Shown: piece after piece, positions 62,870 to 64,000 of the stretch
Layout of the letters: the number at the start of each line of letters is the position of its first letter
Position numbering within the stretch: the first letter of the stretch is position 1
NCBI RefSeq assembly: GCF_004345735.1
Contig: NZ_SLXL01000006.1
Coordinates: 1-64,000, forward strand
Length of the DNA stretch: 64,000 nt
DNA from: Rhodovulum adriaticum
GTDB lineage: Bacteria; Pseudomonadota; Alphaproteobacteria; Rhodobacterales; Rhodobacteraceae
Direction: 5' to 3'
Position numbers and translations under genes: made by a program
The notes under the pieces: generated by a model
Databases searched by the model: none
Seen by the model: the letters and a program-made list of their open reading frames with translations, nothing else
What the model was told of the DNA's origin: nothing

Positions 62870-64000
62870 ATGAAACAGGTCACGGGTGAAAACCGGCGTT
62901 TTCTTTTCCTTCAGGGACCGCACGGCCCGTTCTTCGACCGGCTGGCCGGCGGGGTGCGCGCCGCCGGCGCCCAGGCCTGGCGCGTGGCCTTCAACCGCGG
63001 GGACGAGGTGTTCTGGTCCGACGCGGACCGCCTGATCCGCGCCACCTGCCCGCCCGCCGACTGGCCCGCCCTCTGCGCGGATCTGTTGGCGGAAAAGCAC
63101 ATCACCGACATTGCGCTCTACGGCGACACCCGCCCCTGCCACGAAGCCGCCATCGCCGCGGCGCGGGCGGCGGGCATCACCGTTCACATCTTCGAAGAGG
63201 GCTACTTGCGGCCCTACTGGATCACCTATGAACGCGATGGCGCCAACGGGCATTCGCGCCTGATGGACATGTCCATCGCCGAGATGCGCGCCCGGCTGCG
63301 GGGCGAACCCGCCCCACCGATCGAGGCCCCGGCCCATTGGGGCGACATGCGCCAGCACGTCTTTTACGGCGCGCTGTATCACTGGTTCGTCCTGGCGATG
63401 AACCGCCGCTACCCGCATTTCCAACCGCATCGCGGACTGCCCGTCCGGCGCGAGTTCGCCCTTTATCTGCAACGGCTTGGCCTGTTACCCCTGCATGCGG
63501 CCCAACGGTTCGCCGCCACGCGCGCGGTGCGGGCGGGCGGCTTTCCCTACCATCTGGTGCTGCTGCAACTGGCCCATGATGCCAGTTTCCAGCGCCATGG
63601 CCCGTTCGACACGATGGACGCCTTCCTGGCGCTCTGCGTGGAAAGCTTCGCCCTTGGCGCCCCGGCCCATCACCACCTGGTGTTCAAGGCCCACCCGCTG
63701 GAGGACGGGCGCAGCCCGCAGCGCGGGGCGATTTCCCGGCTGGCCCGGCGTCACGGGGTTGCGGGCCGGGTGCACTATGTGCGCGGCGGCAAACTGGCGC
63801 TGTTGCTGGACGGGGCGACCAGCGCGGTCACGGTGAATTCCACCGCCGGCCAGCAAGCGCTGTGGCGCGGGCTGCCGCTGGCCGCCCTTGGAACCGCCAT
63901 CTATGGCAAGCCGGGGCTGGTATCCGGCCAACCGCTGGCAGAGTTCTTTGCCGCGCCGCGCCCGCCGGATGCCGAGGCCTACGCCGTCTTTCGCCGGTTC
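62870..64000 (+). CDS. KpsS-like capsular polysaccharide protein (partial, runs off the right edge)
   Basis: 377 codons are visible with no stop. The product opens MKQVTGENRRFLFLQGPHGP and has the capsule-synthesis (Capsule_synth) features DIALYGDTRPCHEAAIAAAR, ITVHIFEEGYLRPYWITYER, HHHLVFKAHPLEDGRSPQRG and TVNSTAGQQALWRGLPLAAL. KpsS and KpsC are Kdo transferases that start capsule chains on a lipid; the length so far suits KpsS (about 390-420), so only a small part should be missing. No strong ribosome binding site precedes the ATG. It is divergent from ribE. Confidence 0.82.
   Translation, partial: MKQVTGENRRFLFLQGPHGPFFDRLAGGVRAAGAQAWRVAFNRGDEVFWSDADRLIRATCPPADWPALCADLLAEKHITDIALYGDTRPCHEAAIAAARAAGITVHIFEEGYLRPYWITYERDGANGHSRLMDMSIAEMRARLRGEPAPPIEAPAHWGDMRQHVFYGALYHWFVLAMNRRYPHFQPHRGLPVRREFALYLQRLGLLPLHAAQRFAATRAVRAGGFPYHLVLLQLAHDASFQRHGPFDTMDAFLALCVESFALGAPAHHHLVFKAHPLEDGRSPQRGAISRLARRHGVAGRVHYVRGGKLALLLDGATSAVTVNSTAGQQALWRGLPLAALGTAIYGKPGLVSGQPLAEFFAAPRPPDAEAYAVFRRF

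Noticed and set aside
62630-63472. A 280-codon minus-strand frame extending upstream of ribE
   Set aside because: It lies opposite the KpsS-like gene, whose plus-strand product has clear capsule-synthesis motifs; ribE starts at 62688 in another frame.

Overview
The window is high-GC DNA from an alphaproteobacterium, very probably a member of the Rhodobacterales (Rhodobacter/Roseobacter group) able to make bacteriochlorophyll. The evidence is bchE plus bchJ preceded by FNR-type and PpsR-type operators, a bcsN-containing cellulose operon, the ribE-ribBA-ribH-nusB order, thyX as thymidylate synthase, and many RTX, two-component and c-di-GMP proteins. I see no rRNA, tRNA, CRISPR array, prophage or replication origin.

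Layout. 1-1.1 kb is a transposon graveyard: the start of an IS3-type OrfA at the left edge, an IS481/IS66 hybrid pseudogene, and a second OrfA-like scrap. 1.1-4.0 kb is copper export, with copZ and copA divergent from two CueR-like promoters. 4.3-23.5 kb is mostly sensory: a membrane diguanylate cyclase, a secreted RTX protein with a glycosidase-like head, a CheB-CheR-PAS fusion coupled to a PAS kinase, a hybrid kinase followed by two orphan periplasmic binding proteins and a divergent response regulator, a peroxiredoxin, and a second regulator with a degenerate receiver. 23.6-32.7 kb is cellulose synthesis (bcsN-bcsA-bcsB-bcsZ-TPR protein) with a divergent EAL phosphodiesterase. 32.7-43.5 kb is efflux: a YhiI-RbbA-YhhJ-type ABC system, and a divergent tetR plus two adaptors plus an RND pump. 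43.6-45.2 kb is thyX with a coupled, AT-richer membrane-protein gene. 45.4-47.9 kb is a TbpB-like lipoprotein followed by a Slam-like (TPR plus DUF560 barrel) protein. 47.9-53.2 kb holds a glyoxalase-type protein, a DUF1194 protein, carB and a CPBP protein. 53.3-55.5 kb is bchEJ. The rest is cfa, aspS, a small membrane protein, a GST-fold protein, the riboflavin/nusB operon and a KpsS-like capsule gene running off the right edge.

How the parts fit. c-di-GMP is a recurring theme: a GGDEF enzyme, a PilZ-bearing cellulose synthase and an EAL enzyme divergent from it could set a local balance for cellulose. The 15-21 kb block looks like a ligand-sensing phosphorelay in which transporter-type binding proteins have lost their permeases. 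The strongest candidates for something new are the Slam-lipoprotein pair, the receptor-like binding protein/kinase cluster, the RTX glycosidase-like protein with an apparently missing nucleophile, and the overlapping oxygen-control operators before bchE.

Start codons were chosen from ribosome binding sites and family lengths. No similarity search was possible, so names rest on motifs and remembered family features.
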